Shown: positions 1 to 7,296 of the stretch, piece by piece
How the letters are laid out: each line of letters opens with the position of its first letter
How positions within the stretch are numbered: position 1 is the first letter of the stretch
Assembly: GCA_945948535.1 (NCBI GenBank)
Contig: CAMFBN010000018.1
Coordinates: 1 to 43,619 of the forward strand
DNA from: an uncultured Clostridia bacterium
GTDB taxonomy: Bacteria > Bacillota > Clostridia > Oscillospirales > Oscillospiraceae
DNA: 43,619 nt
Direction of reading: 5' to 3'
The notes under the pieces: generated by a model
What the model was told of the DNA's origin: nothing
Seen by the model: only the letters and a program-made list of their open reading frames with translations
Databases searched by the model: none
Program-made: the position numbers and the translations under genes

Positions 1-13
1 CCAACACAAATAT

Positions 14-89
14 TCCCCCTTAGCTCAGTCGGTAGAGCGACGGACTGTTAATCCGTGTGTCGTTGGTTCGAGTCCAACAGGGGGAGCCA
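14..89 (+). tRNA. tRNA-Asn (anticodon GTT)
   Basis: Full cloverleaf. The acceptor stem TCCCCCT pairs with AGGGGGA, the D-arm contains TAGCTCAGTCGG, the anticodon loop is CTGTTAA with GTT at 47-49, the T-arm contains GGTTCGAGTCC, and the CCA end is encoded. It is 76 nt. The next 470 bases contain dyads and a gene remnant, as expected beside a tRNA used repeatedly as an integration site. No second copy of its 3' end is visible in the window. Confidence 0.97.
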
Positions 90-95
90 TTTGTA

Positions 96-142
96 GTGTA
101 CACTATAGATATCAACTGCGAAAAGTTGAGTTTATAGTGTAC
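96..142. repeat. imperfect inverted repeat just behind tRNA-Asn
   Basis: The arms GTGTACACTATAGATATCAACT (96-117, approximate) and AGTTGAGTTTATAGTGTACA (123-142) pair as a long stem with a short GCGAA-type loop. It starts 6 bases after the tRNA CCA end. It could end the tRNA transcript, although no T-run follows, or it could be a recombination arm left by a former insertion. Confidence 0.6.
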
Positions 143-302
143 ATTTCATTTTATATAGCTGTTATTGAACAGGAATTGTTTGGACTTTTACAGTAAAATG
201 TTAACAAGATTTTTGTGGATTTCATAGATATCATTCTGCTGCGAATAGATATCACCGGAGTTCAGAAGCCCGCATCCTCGATTTGAATGGAATATGCGCA
301 GC

Positions 303-349
303 GCCTTTTTTGATTTCTGAAAGATTTCAAAAAAGGCACAGCTTTTTTA
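303..349. terminator. hairpin followed by T-run
   Basis: GCCTTTTTTGA (303-313) pairs with TCAAAAAAGGC (327-337), and a T-run lies at 343-348. The arms are A/T-rich and could act on either strand. No intact gene precedes it, so it probably belongs to the decayed sequence behind tRNA-Asn. The bases from 143 to 302 contain nothing recognised. Confidence 0.45.
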
Positions 350-382
350 TAGAGTTTTCAGAAAATTATCATTTGTGAATCT

Positions 383-432
383 GCCGGGATTTTTGTGGCG
401 CAGAGCGCCATAAGAATCCCGGCTTTTTCTTT
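383..432 (+). terminator. Rho-independent terminator
   Basis: GCCGGGAT (383-390) pairs with ATCCCGGC (416-423). Inside it a second stem is formed by TGGCGC and GCGCCA. The T-rich tail CTTTTTCTTTTT follows. It is a strong terminator with no intact upstream gene, which fits a relic. Confidence 0.65.
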
Positions 433-435
433 TTC

Positions 436-564
436 AAAAAGGGCGCTGCCTCTCAGCATCCTTTCAGCCTTTCGCTGATTCCCGGCGTTGACAGCTTCCG
501 AAAACTGACCCAGCAGGAAATCGCCCAGGAACAGGGCTTGAGGATGGAGGAGATGAAGCAGTGA
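436..564 (+). pseudogene. 3' remnant of an unrecognised gene
   Basis: A frame with no credible start, lying directly behind a terminator, runs into TGA at 562-564. Its last residues read LTQQEIAQEQGLRMEEMKQ. The stop overlaps the GTG start of the next gene (GTGA), an arrangement usual for translationally coupled genes, so this looks like the surviving tail of a gene that once preceded it in an operon. Family not recognised. Confidence 0.35.
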
Positions 565-1097
565 GTATTCAGAGTATTTCCACAGAGCAGCTCCGCCGGA
601 TGGGAGATCAGGTGGGACTTGTCCTCCTAGGCTGCGGCGGCGATCCGCAGGAATGGCTGGATGGTATCAACCAGATCCTAACCGAAGAAGGAATTCTCAA
701 AAAGGGTGCCAGATTTGAGGAAGCCTATACCTTCCGGCATGACGGTCTGACGTGCCTGCTGTTCCCCTTCAAGAAAGATATGGAGCTGGATATGGGGAAG
801 CTTTCCGTATGGCGGCTGGGAACCCATTCCACTTTCGGCGGCACCTGGCTGTCCGACTACGTTCCCAATCGACTTGCCGCCTCTGTGGAAGAAGTGCTCC
901 GAATGAATATCGGCAATACGCCGGCAGAATTCCAAACCATCCTGGGCTGTACCGGCGCTGCCGCACAGGTTGGAAACGACGCAAAAGTGGTCTGGATTCA
1001 GGGCAATGAAGCAAAAGGTGTAAGTTTTATGCTGATTAGCCCGGATTACTCTGTAGAGGAGCTGCTGAAAATCGCAGAAAGCGTGCAGATGCAGTAG
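561..1097 (+). CDS. hypothetical protein, 178 aa
   Basis: The reading frame starts at GTG 561, overlapping the stop of the upstream remnant, with GGAGG at about 546-550. No signal peptide or membrane segment is visible. The protein is mixed alpha/beta with a Gly/Cys-rich LGCGGDPQEW stretch near residue 25 and a C-terminal DYSVEELLKIAESVQMQ helix. No catalytic motif is recognised. The GTGA coupling and the nearby conjugation-gene relics suggest it arrived with a mobile element; this is inference. Coding quality is good (no rare-codon clusters) and the frame is long, so it is probably a real gene. Confidence 0.7.
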   Translation: MSIQSISTEQLRRMGDQVGLVLLGCGGDPQEWLDGINQILTEEGILKKGARFEEAYTFRHDGLTCLLFPFKKDMELDMGKLSVWRLGTHSTFGGTWLSDYVPNRLAASVEEVLRMNIGNTPAEFQTILGCTGAAAQVGNDAKVVWIQGNEAKGVSFMLISPDYSVEELLKIAESVQMQ

Positions 1098-1171
1098 TCT
1101 GCTGTGGCGTTCTTGCTTTTTTCCTGTTATGTGATAAAATGGAGCCGAACAGACCTACAAATCGAAATTTA

Positions 1172-1350
1172 GTTGACAGTTGAAAGTTGACAGTGGACAG
1201 TTGTGGTATCCCTGCGGGATGAAAAAATATAAACTCAAGGATACGAAATGCGAAAGATCCGTACTGAAATACCTACTTTTTTAGTTATTATTATTTCAAT
1301 TGTCCCGAAGGGACTCTTTAACTGTCCACTGTCAACTCTCAACTGTCAAC
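1172..1350. repeat. MITE-like element with 31-bp terminal inverted repeats
   Basis: The left arm (1172-1202, beginning GTTGACAGTTGAAAGTTGAC) and the right arm (1320-1350, ending TCTCAACTGTCAAC) are reverse complements at 30 of 31 positions. Each arm holds two GTTGACAGT-type units. The core (1203-1319) is A/T-rich and encodes nothing credible. The 106-aa frame that begins at 1248 runs through the right arm and out and has no family signal. The flanks 1151-1171 and 1351-1370 are weakly similar (ACAAAT with GAATTT), so the full element may be slightly longer. The remainder of 1098-1926 holds only a further hairpin. Confidence 0.6.
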
Positions 1351-1652
1351 TCTTACAAATTCCAATTTGTCGAACAGATACAAGTGCGCAGGCCTTTTCA
1401 TTCGAGATGATTCAGAAATTTATCAGCAAAGGGTTTCTAAAGTGTTTTTTGGGATTCAGAAATTGGCAAGCAGTGTCTGGGTGCTACCCAGCCGGATTTT
1501 CGCTTGTTGGGGTTAATCCCCAATCCCCAAAGATCATCCCTGCGTTGCGGGATGGCTGCGTATTCTGAAAGAATGCTTCTGATACACGGCATTAGGAAAA
1601 AGGAAAACTACCACATAAACGCTTCAAGTATTGCAATGATCAAATAAAGCAT

Positions 1653-1697
1653 GGCACAGGAAACAGCACAATGTGTTGATCCTGTGCCCCATTATTT
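1653..1697 (+). terminator. hairpin with weak T-tract
   Basis: GGCACAGG (1653-1660) and CCTGTGCC (1681-1688) form the outer stem, with an inner CACA/TGTG pairing, followed by ATTATTTTTA. It may be a terminator. There is no intact gene upstream between 1098 and 1650. Confidence 0.4.
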
Positions 1698-1926
1698 TTA
1701 TGAACAATCAACTGCGATATTATCTACAGGGATCCCAATAATGCATGGCGTGATGGTACATGTAATAAATATCAGATAATGTTGATGGAGGAGACTCTGC
1801 CTTTTCTGTGATTGAACACAACACTTTCTACAAAGAGGGACATGGCACAACTGCATCCTGATCGCCGCAAATCACGATCCGCAGATACAAGAGCAAGTCA
1901 TTACACTGTAAAAGGAGCAGAATCAT

Positions 1927-2580
1927 ATGGACATTATGGAAGCAATGAAAGCCCGCCACAGCGTGCGGCAGTATGACGACCGGGCAGTTGACGCAGCAAT
2001 TTCGCAGGAATTGCATGCAGAAGCAGATGCCTGCAATCAGGAAAGCGGTCTGCACATCCAGTTGGTTACCGGGGAGCCAAACGCTTTTTCCGGCTTCATG
2101 GCCCATTACGGCAGCTTCCGGGGTGTCACAAACTACATCGCCCTGGTCAGGCCTACGGGTAGTGAACTGGACGAGAAATGCGGCTATTATGGAGAACGGC
2201 TGGCGTTGAAAGCGCAGCAGTTGGGACTGAATACCTGCTGGGTCGCTCTGACCTACCGGAAAACCCCGGGAGCATTTCAAATCGGCGCTGGGGAAGAGCT
2301 GGCGGCGGTGATCGCATTCGGCTACGGTACAAATCAGGGTGTTCCCCAAAAAATTAAAGCCATCAGCGAAGTCAGCAATGTCAGCAACCGCACCCCGGAT
2401 TGGTTTCGTTCCGGCGTGGAAGCGGCACTGCTGGCACCAACTGCGATGAACCAGCAGAAGTTTGTATTCACCTATGCGGATGAAAAAGTGACCGTCAAAG
2501 CCGGAATGGGTTTTTATGCAAAGATGGATTTGGGTATCGTGAAGTACCACTTTGAATTAGGGAGCGGGAAGAAGCTATAA
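1927..2580 (+). CDS. nitroreductase-family protein
   Basis: A 217-aa FMN-dependent nitroreductase-like oxidoreductase. The N-terminus MDIMEAMKARHSVRQY is the classic family entry with the Arg-His-Ser-Val-Arg FMN phosphate-binding motif. YYGERLALKAQQLGLNTCWVAL (around residues 95-116) matches the second flavin-binding and dimer region, and LLAPTAMNQQ (around 177-186) matches the conserved S/APTA-NQQ motif. It resembles the thermophile-type putative nitroreductase (TM1586-like) subgroup. Substrate unknown. The start is supported by AAAGGAG at 1911-1917. It is monocistronic and closed by a terminator at 2622-2659. Confidence 0.88.
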   Translation: MDIMEAMKARHSVRQYDDRAVDAAISQELHAEADACNQESGLHIQLVTGEPNAFSGFMAHYGSFRGVTNYIALVRPTGSELDEKCGYYGERLALKAQQLGLNTCWVALTYRKTPGAFQIGAGEELAAVIAFGYGTNQGVPQKIKAISEVSNVSNRTPDWFRSGVEAALLAPTAMNQQKFVFTYADEKVTVKAGMGFYAKMDLGIVKYHFELGSGKKL

Positions 2581-2621
2581 AAACACTTTTCCTTCTAACA
2601 ACGTTATTTCATAGCCGTATT

Positions 2622-2659
2622 AGAATCCGACCTCCGGTGAACGCATGAGGTCGGATTCT
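2622..2659. terminator. bidirectional terminator
   Basis: AGAATCCGACCTC (2622-2634) pairs perfectly with GAGGTCGGATTCT (2647-2659). It serves the nitroreductase on the plus strand and the convergent SnoaL-like gene on the minus strand, whose stop codon begins at its edge. Confidence 0.8.
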
Positions 2660-3033
2660 TATTTCCCTTTCAGCTTTTGGTCGATCTCCCGATCGGGCCA
2701 ATAGCCCCAGGATTCCACAATCCTGGCGTTTTCCACTCTGAAGTTCTCCAGAGCCTCAAACGTAATGTGCCTGCCGGTTTCCCTGTGGAGACCGTCGTAA
2801 AGAACACGGGTTGCTACCATGCCGCCCTCCGCAAAGATGTCAAGCATTTCCGCACGCAAATAGGCATACTGTCCGGCCACGATTTTCAGGATGCCCACGG
2901 CATCGGCGTTGCTTCTGGCCCCGGCCGGGCTGTGATCGATGTAATTCTCCGCCACACAGTCCATGACGAAATCAAAATTGCGGTTGGTGTAGCCCTCCTG
3001 AAAAAAGCGGGTCACTGTCTCTTTTGGTGTCAT
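2659..3033 (-). CDS. SnoaL-like ester cyclase-family protein
   Basis: A 124-aa protein of the NTF2-like/SnoaL fold. It begins MTPKETVTRFFQEGYTNRN, then has ENYIDHSP, a central VATRVLYDGLHR and FRVENARIVESWGYW, the usual order in small SnoaL-like cyclase or dehydratase-like proteins. The start was placed at the ATG at 3033 because AAGGAGG lies 8-9 bases upstream; the frame also extends 20 codons further upstream without a site. Its biochemical role is not inferable. It is transcribed alone, convergent with the nitroreductase. Confidence 0.8.
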   Translation of the reverse strand: MTPKETVTRFFQEGYTNRNFDFVMDCVAENYIDHSPAGARSNADAVGILKIVAGQYAYLRAEMLDIFAEGGMVATRVLYDGLHRETGRHITFEALENFRVENARIVESWGYWPDREIDQKLKGK

Positions 3034-3144
3034 AACAGGTTCCTCCTTATTGATGTTTGATTTCATTGTAAACGGTAAAACACATAATTTCAAAGGTTAT
3101 TCGCGTAACGAATGACAAAAAAGAAAGTATGTATTTATGCAAAA

Positions 3145-3521
3145 TTATACTACAGGAACTGTTTTGCCCACACCGGAAGCGCCGATCATCAGCACATGCA
3201 CGTCGTCGGAATCTACCAGCGCCGTAGTTTTTCTGCCGACCTGACAACCAGCACAATGCCCTGGGGAAGGGTTTTCCCGTTGGCGGTGGGCTGTTTTCCG
3301 TTCTTCGCAGCCTGCCGCCATACTTCCGGGGTAAAGGGTACATGGTGGTAAGTACGCTGAATTTCCTGCCGGGTTGCCCACCGGGCGGTGCCGTGCTGAC
3401 CGTTGCCTACGATCTTGTCCTTGATGCCGTTGAGATCGTGCTTCTGGGAGGCGTAGGTCACGAAAAACAGCACCACGAGGATGCTGCCTACTGAGAGAAT
3501 CAGCATTGGAATTCCGTTCAT
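3145..3521 (-). pseudogene. VirD4/TraG-type coupling protein, frameshifted N-terminal fragment
   Basis: The frame from ATG 3521 begins with one membrane segment (PMLILSVGSILVVLFFVTY), followed by HGTARWATRQEIQRTYHHVPFTPEVW, the conserved entry of Firmicute type IV coupling proteins. Near 3235 the frame shifts. In the other frame DVHVLMIGASGVGKT, the Walker A of the ATPase, is read. The sequence then stops at 3145 about 145 residues in, where the family usually has about 600. The start overlaps the stop of the preceding fragment (ATGA). This is a broken conjugation gene. Confidence 0.82.
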
Positions 3522-3808
3522 TTCGCTCCCTCCTTCCGCAAAAATAACAAGTCCTCGTTCCAGTCCTTTCGGGCGGGAACGAGGATTTTGTTGTGGATAT
3601 TCTTATCACCGAGCGCCTTGGAAATCCGCTGTGCTGCCTTCTGATCCGGTTCGTCGCCATCTAGGCAAATGCACACTTTTGTGATGTAGGGCCAGTCTTT
3701 CAGCGTTGGATTTTCTTACTTCCTCCCCACATTGCCCAGAAAAGCTGCCAAGTCTGTCCTTCTGGCCTGTTCCCGCTGCTGCTCCGTAAACGGTATGTAA
3801 TTTCCCAT
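3518..3808 (-). pseudogene. toprim/DUF3991-type element protein with internal deletion
   Basis: From ATG 3808 (GGAGGT at about 3811-3816) the frame reads MGNYIPFTEQQREQARRTDL, the typical N-terminus of ICE-borne toprim/DUF3991 proteins. It meets TAA at 3716-3718. Immediately after, in the same frame, the C-terminal toprim part resumes (VCICLDGDEPDQKAA, then RKDWNEDLLF) and ends at 3518. The middle, several hundred residues in the family, is missing. It is the upstream neighbour of the coupling protein fragment, as in intact conjugative elements. Confidence 0.75.
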
Positions 3809-3865
3809 ATGACCTCCTGATAAAAATATGTCGTTCAATTCTTTACCATGCTCAGAAAAATCATA

Positions 3866-3894
3866 TTGACTTTTTTAAATATATTGCATATACT
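3866..3894 (+). promoter_or_regulatory. promoter of the ars operon
   Basis: TTGACT (3866-3871), 17-bp spacer, TATACT (3889-3894). The A/T-rich spacer and the ATTGCATATAC / GAGTATTGAG repeats just downstream, before arsR, are the expected place for autoregulation by ArsR. Confidence 0.7.
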
Positions 3895-3931
3895 ATAAGA
3901 GTATTGAGTTTCTTGAATGTGTGGTGAGAAG

Positions 3932-4246
3932 ATGACATCTTCAAATAAAGAAACCGCCAGAGTGTTTAAGGCGTTCTGCGATGAAAACCGGCTGCAAATT
4001 CTGGAACTGCTCCGCGGCGGGGAAAAGTGCGCCTGCAAGCTGCTGGAGGAAATGAGCATCAGCCAGCCTACCCTGTCCCACCACATGAAGATCCTGTGTG
4101 ATTCCGGCATTGTCGTGGGGCACAAAGAGGGAAAGTGGATGCACTACCGCATCTCCCCCGAGGGCGTTCAGATTGCCAAGGACTATCTGAACGGGTTAAC
4201 TGCTGCCGATGCTGCCCGGGAAAGCAAGCCGTGCTGTGACTGCTGA
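3932..4246 (+). CDS. arsR: ArsR-family metalloregulator
   Basis: A 104-aa winged-helix repressor that in this family leaves DNA when trivalent arsenic or antimony (or another soft metal) binds. The winged helix is clear: FKAFCDENRLQILELL, then the recognition helix SISQPTLSHHMKIL. A Cys-x-Cys pair (C33, C35; KCACKLLEE) sits at the start of the third helix, where As(III)-sensing ArsR proteins carry their ligands. A second cluster CCDC ends the protein (C101, C102, C104). The start was placed at ATG 3932, preceded by GGTGAG. An in-frame ATG at 3917 has no ribosome site. First gene of an operon with the permease. Confidence 0.88.
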   Translation: MTSSNKETARVFKAFCDENRLQILELLRGGEKCACKLLEEMSISQPTLSHHMKILCDSGIVVGHKEGKWMHYRISPEGVQIAKDYLNGLTAADAARESKPCCDC

Positions 4247-4283
4247 ATCCATGCTCCGGCACGGCATATATAACGAATTAATA

Positions 4284-4307
4284 ATCGATAAATTTCAATT
4301 TACCGAT
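4284..4307 (+). promoter_or_regulatory. palindrome between arsR and the permease gene
   Basis: ATCGATAAATT (4284-4294) and AATTTACCGAT (4297-4307) are inverted with one mismatch around a 2-bp centre. It lies 18 bases before the permease start. It may be a second operator site or a processing hairpin; which protein binds is not visible. Confidence 0.55.
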
Positions 4308-4324
4308 ATGAAAGGGGATATTCT

Positions 4325-5329
4325 ATGAATGTTTGGGATTTTATCCAGGACCAGATTCTGGGTATGAAGTGGCTGAATGCCGTCATTGGTAAGGGATTAT
4401 CTGCCCTGGGTCTGGACACGGCATCCCGCTGGAGCGGAAGCGTCCAGTTCTTCCTCTACGATGTGATCAAAATTACGGTATTGCTCTGCTTCCTGATTTT
4501 TGTGATCTCCTACATCCAAAGCTTCTTCCCGCCGGAGCGGAGCAAGCGAATCCTGGGCAGCTTTCGGGGGATTTGGGCGAATATCATCGCCGCCCTGCTG
4601 GGCACCGTGACGCCTTTCTGCTCCTGTTCCTCTATCCCGCTGTTCATCGGCTTTACCAGCGCCGGTCTGCCCCTGGGTGTAACCTTTTCTTTCCTGATTT
4701 CCTCTCCCATGGTGGATTTGGGAAGCCTTGTCCTGCTGATGAGTATTTTCGGAGCGAAGGTCGCCATCGTTTATGTCATCGTTGGTCTGGTCATTGCAGT
4801 CGTGGGCGGTACAATTATCGAAAAGCTGCACATGGAAAACTATGTTGAGGAATTCATCCGTAGAGCCAAGGGCGGTGTAGATATCGAAGCGCCGGATTTG
4901 ACGGTGAAAGACCGGCTGATCTACGCAAAGGAGCAAGTTGCTGGAACCTTCAAAAAAGTATTTCCCTATATTCTTATTGGCGTGGGCATCGGCGCTGTCA
5001 TTCACAACTGGATTCCGGAACACTTCATTGTGAAGCTGCTGGGTAGTACCAATCCTCTGGGGGTGGTCATCGCAACCGCAGCGGGTATTCCCATGTATGC
5101 TGATATTTTCGGAACTATCCCCATTGCGGAAGCGCTGCTGGCAAAGGGCGCGCAGCTTGGTGTTGTCCTGTCCTTTATGATGGGTGTTACCACACTTTCC
5201 CTGCCCTCCATGATTATGCTGCGCAAGGCGGTAAAGCCCAAGCTGCTGGGGCTGTTTATCGCCATCTGTACCATCGGAATTGTAATCGTAGGTTATTTCT
5301 TTAACGCGATTCAATATTTACTTGTATAA
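4325..5329 (+). CDS. ArsP-type permease (DUF318/SO_0444 family)
   Basis: A 334-aa integral membrane protein with about eight hydrophobic segments. It carries the family signature TPFCSCSSIPLF (C99, C101) at the start of a membrane helix and a mirror-related motif TAAGIPMYADIFGTIPI in the second half, which fits the internally repeated permease fold. Members export trivalent organoarsenicals or other soft metals. A soluble loop (VDIEAPDLTVKDRLIYAKEQ) joins the two halves. AAAGGGGAT precedes the start. Its place between ArsR and thiol/Fe-S proteins supports a metalloid efflux role; the exact substrate is unproven. Confidence 0.85.
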   Translation: MNVWDFIQDQILGMKWLNAVIGKGLSALGLDTASRWSGSVQFFLYDVIKITVLLCFLIFVISYIQSFFPPERSKRILGSFRGIWANIIAALLGTVTPFCSCSSIPLFIGFTSAGLPLGVTFSFLISSPMVDLGSLVLLMSIFGAKVAIVYVIVGLVIAVVGGTIIEKLHMENYVEEFIRRAKGGVDIEAPDLTVKDRLIYAKEQVAGTFKKVFPYILIGVGIGAVIHNWIPEHFIVKLLGSTNPLGVVIATAAGIPMYADIFGTIPIAEALLAKGAQLGVVLSFMMGVTTLSLPSMIMLRKAVKPKLLGLFIAICTIGIVIVGYFFNAIQYLLV

Positions 5330-5344
5330 CAGGAGGAACAAATA

Positions 5345-5602
5345 ATGGCAAAGAAATGGTATCCGGTCATCGACATTCTGACCTGTATGGAGTGCGGCAG
5401 TTGTGTAAACAAGTGCTCGCATGGTGTCTACGACAAAGAGAAATTCCCTGTTCCCATTGTGGTAAATCCCGATGGCTGTGTGGATCACTGCCACGGCTGC
5501 GGCAATCTGTGCCCTCAGGGCGCCATCACCTATGTGGGGGATGATACGGGCTGGACACCCCCAAATGGCAATGGCACCGTATCGTCCGGCTGCTGCGGAT
5601 AA
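5345..5602 (+). CDS. small 2x[4Fe-4S] ferredoxin-like protein
   Basis: An 85-aa cytoplasmic iron-sulfur protein with two cluster motifs: C14-x2-C17-x2-C20-x3-C24 (LTCMECGSCVNKC) and C45-x3-C49-x2-C52-x3-C56 followed by Pro (CVDHCHGCGNLCP). The C-terminal tail ends SSGCCG. The start has AGGAGG 7-8 bases upstream, and the gene lies 15 bases behind the permease in the ars operon. Ferredoxin-like genes of this size accompany ArsP-type permeases in anaerobes. It may feed electrons to arsenic chemistry, or the Cys tail may bind metal; neither is shown. Confidence 0.85.
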   Translation: MAKKWYPVIDILTCMECGSCVNKCSHGVYDKEKFPVPIVVNPDGCVDHCHGCGNLCPQGAITYVGDDTGWTPPNGNGTVSSGCCG

Positions 5603-5629
5603 AATATCATTTTTAGGAGGTAAAAAATC

Positions 5630-6031
5630 ATGGCACTGTTCAATTTTGGAAAGAAAAAGGAAGAAAAGAAAGCTCCCACTTGCTGTTGCGGCAGCACCGA
5701 ACCCACTGCCGAAGAAAGCGCTTGCTGCTGCGCCGCGTCCAAGGCGGAAGCGTCTGCTTGCTGCTGCGGCGCACCTGTGGAGGGAATCTGCTGCGTCAAG
5801 ATTCTGGGCGCCGGCTGCAAGTCCTGCCACGAGCAGTACGAGAACGCGAAAGCGGCGGTGCAGGCATTGGGACTGAACGTGGAAGTGGAGTATATCACCG
5901 ACATGGAAAAGGTCATGGAATACGGCGTCATGTCCATGCCCGCCATCGTGGTCAACGAAAAGGTCGTTTCCATGGGCAAGGTTCTGAAGGCCGCCGATGT
6001 GGAGAAGCTGCTGCACAAGCTGGGATACTAA
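5630..6031 (+). CDS. thioredoxin-like redox protein with Cys-triplet N-terminal tail
   Basis: A 133-aa protein. Residues 55-133 form a small redox-active disulfide domain of the TM0996/MTH895 type: [19 protein letters not shown] with active site C63-x2-C66, and [12 protein letters not shown] with the cis-Pro. The first 55 residues are unusual: a charged start and then three CCC triplets (18-20, 32-34, 44-46) and a CC (54-55) separated by short Ala/Glu linkers, 11 Cys in all. This looks like a soft-metal or As(III) trap tethered to the redox domain. It has an AGGAGG site and is fourth in the ars operon. Confidence 0.85.
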   Translation: MALFNFGKKKEEKKAPTCCCGSTEPTAEESACCCAASKAEASACCCGAPVEGICCVKILGAGCKSCHEQYENAKAAVQALGLNVEVEYITDMEKVMEYGVMSMPAIVVNEKVVSMGKVLKAADVEKLLHKLGY

Positions 6032-6032
6032 T

Positions 6033-6191
6033 ATGCAGAAGGTAGCCTTTATCTGCGTCCACAATTCCTGCCGCAGCCAGATCGCGGAGGCGCTGGGACG
6101 GCATTTGGCGTTCGACGTGTTTGAAAGCTATTCCGCAGGAACGGAGCGAAAGGATCATATCAAGCACCTAGTTGTCCCGACTGTTGCATAG
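6033..6191 (+). pseudogene. arsC: arsenate reductase (LMW phosphatase type), truncated
   Basis: Starts one base after the stop of the thioredoxin gene. [19 protein letters not shown] is the P-loop C-x5-R of thioredoxin-coupled ArsC, followed by [12 protein letters not shown]. The family pattern is lost after HIK (around 6166) and the frame ends at 6191 with unrelated residues, 52 aa against about 130 normally, so the second and third catalytic Cys are absent. The rest was removed by a deletion or insertion. The sequence behind it is terminator-rich and contains no transposase. Confidence 0.85.
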
Positions 6192-6204
6192 CATCTCCAA
6201 AAGT

Positions 6205-6266
6205 AAAACAGCGTACCTTTTTTGAGAGGTAAATCCTGCCCCTCTGGATAAGTGCGCTGTTTTTTC
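6205..6266 (+). terminator. terminator behind the truncated arsC
   Basis: AAAACAGCG (6205-6213) pairs with CGCTGTTTT (6255-6263), with an inner GAGAGG/CCTCT stem and a T-run. It probably came with the sequence that replaced the arsC 3' end and now closes the ars operon. Confidence 0.65.
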
Positions 6267-6302
6267 AATTTTTAGTCAACTTTTTCCACAGCCTTGCGCA
6301 AA

Positions 6303-6356
6303 AAAGAGGGCTGCATTTCATGATTTTTGCAAATCATTTTGAGACAGCCTCTTTTC
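6303..6356 (+). terminator. branched hairpin with T-rich tail
   Basis: AAAAGAGGGCTG (6303-6314) pairs with CAGCCTCTTTT (6346-6356) with one bulge. Inside, ATGATTT/AAATCAT form a second hairpin. GAGACAGCCTC-like hairpins are common at insertion sequence ends, but no transposase is present. The bases 6357-6489 contain nothing recognised. Confidence 0.5.
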
Positions 6357-6489
6357 TGATTTTTGATGATAATTAAGACAGGTGCATTTTGCTTTTTGGG
6401 TCATACGCACAAAAAACATCCTTTTTGGGTTACTGAACAGCGGGATGGGAGGCTACTTATGCTTTCTTCCTTAGCAGTACGTCGGCTAT

Positions 6490-6516
6490 ACCGCCCGGGA
6501 GCACCGGGCGGTTTTT
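6490..6516 (+). terminator. strong GC-rich terminator
   Basis: ACCGCCCGG (6490-6498) and CCGGGCGGT (6504-6512) form a perfect stem followed by TTTTT on the plus strand. It faces the end of the convergent iron-sulfur gene and stops read-through from the ars side. Confidence 0.75.
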
Positions 6517-6534
6517 ATGCTTCCTCCTGATGGG

Positions 6535-7233
6535 TTATACTCCGTCCAGAACGCGGCCATCGGTGGAAATGGTCACCACATTCCACGGAAGAAATTTGCC
6601 GCTGGCCTGCAGCGCCTTTCTTACGGCGTTTTCAATGCCGCCGCAGCAGGGCACTTCCATCCGCACCACGGTAACGCTGCGGATATCGTTGTTTTTCAAA
6701 ATATCGGTGAGTTTTTCGGAATAATCCACCGAATCCAGCTTGGGGCAGCCCACCAGCGTGATATGGCCTTTGATGAAGTCCTGATGGAAGTTGGCATAAG
6801 CATAAGCGGTGCAGTCGGCGGCTACCAGCAGCTTGGCCCCGTCAAACCAGGGGGCATTCACCGGAACCAGCTTGATCTGAACCGGCCATTGACGCAGCTG
6901 GGACTGCCGGTGCACACCGGCTTCCGCCGGGAAATCCTGCCGCCGGATAGCTTTTGCCGCGGAACCGGGGCAGCCGCAGGGCAGCTTTTCTTCCTGCTTT
7001 TTCTTCGATTCCAGAACAGCAGCTTCATTGTAGGCTGCCGCCTCCCGCTCCACAAAGGTGATTGCGCCGGTGGGACAGGCCGGGAGACAATCCCCAAGGC
7101 CATCGCAATAATCGTCCCGCATCAGCGTTGCCTTGCCATTTACCATGGCGATAGCGCCCTCATGGCAGGCCGCAGCGCAGGCTCCGCAGCCGTTGCATTT
7201 GTCCTGATCAATTTCAATAATTCTGCGAATCAT
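6535..7233 (-). CDS. [4Fe-4S] ferredoxin-domain protein
   Basis: A 232-aa cytoplasmic protein. Residues 1-65 are a ferredoxin-like domain with C13-x2-C16-x2-C19-x3-C23 (CNGCGACAAAC) and a second set around YCDGLGDCLPACP. A linker with PCGCPGS follows. The C-terminal half (about 115-232) has LVAADCTAYAYANFH, LVGCPKLDSVDYSEKL and VPCCGGIE. This arrangement matches conserved iron-sulfur proteins of anaerobic Firmicutes often found beside Crp/Fnr regulators. The role is not established; electron transfer or redox sensing is likely. The start has AGGAGG 8 bases upstream. It is divergent from the Crp/Fnr gene across a perfect palindrome. Confidence 0.85.
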   Translation of the reverse strand: MIRRIIEIDQDKCNGCGACAAACHEGAIAMVNGKATLMRDDYCDGLGDCLPACPTGAITFVEREAAAYNEAAVLESKKKQEEKLPCGCPGSAAKAIRRQDFPAEAGVHRQSQLRQWPVQIKLVPVNAPWFDGAKLLVAADCTAYAYANFHQDFIKGHITLVGCPKLDSVDYSEKLTDILKNNDIRSVTVVRMEVPCCGGIENAVRKALQASGKFLPWNVVTISTDGRVLDGV

Positions 7234-7296
7234 ATTCGATTCCTCCTGTTTTCTTGACTTTACAGCCTGAGTTTACTATACTGTTGAAAAAACGTA

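Noticed and set aside
1248..1568. 106-aa frame starting inside the MITE-like element
   Set aside because: It runs through the inverted repeat arm and out of it, has no ribosome site and no recognisable feature.
6192..6490. insertion sequence behind the truncated arsC
   Set aside because: Hairpins typical of such ends exist, but no transposase frame or clear terminal inverted repeats or target duplication could be found, so only terminators are listed.
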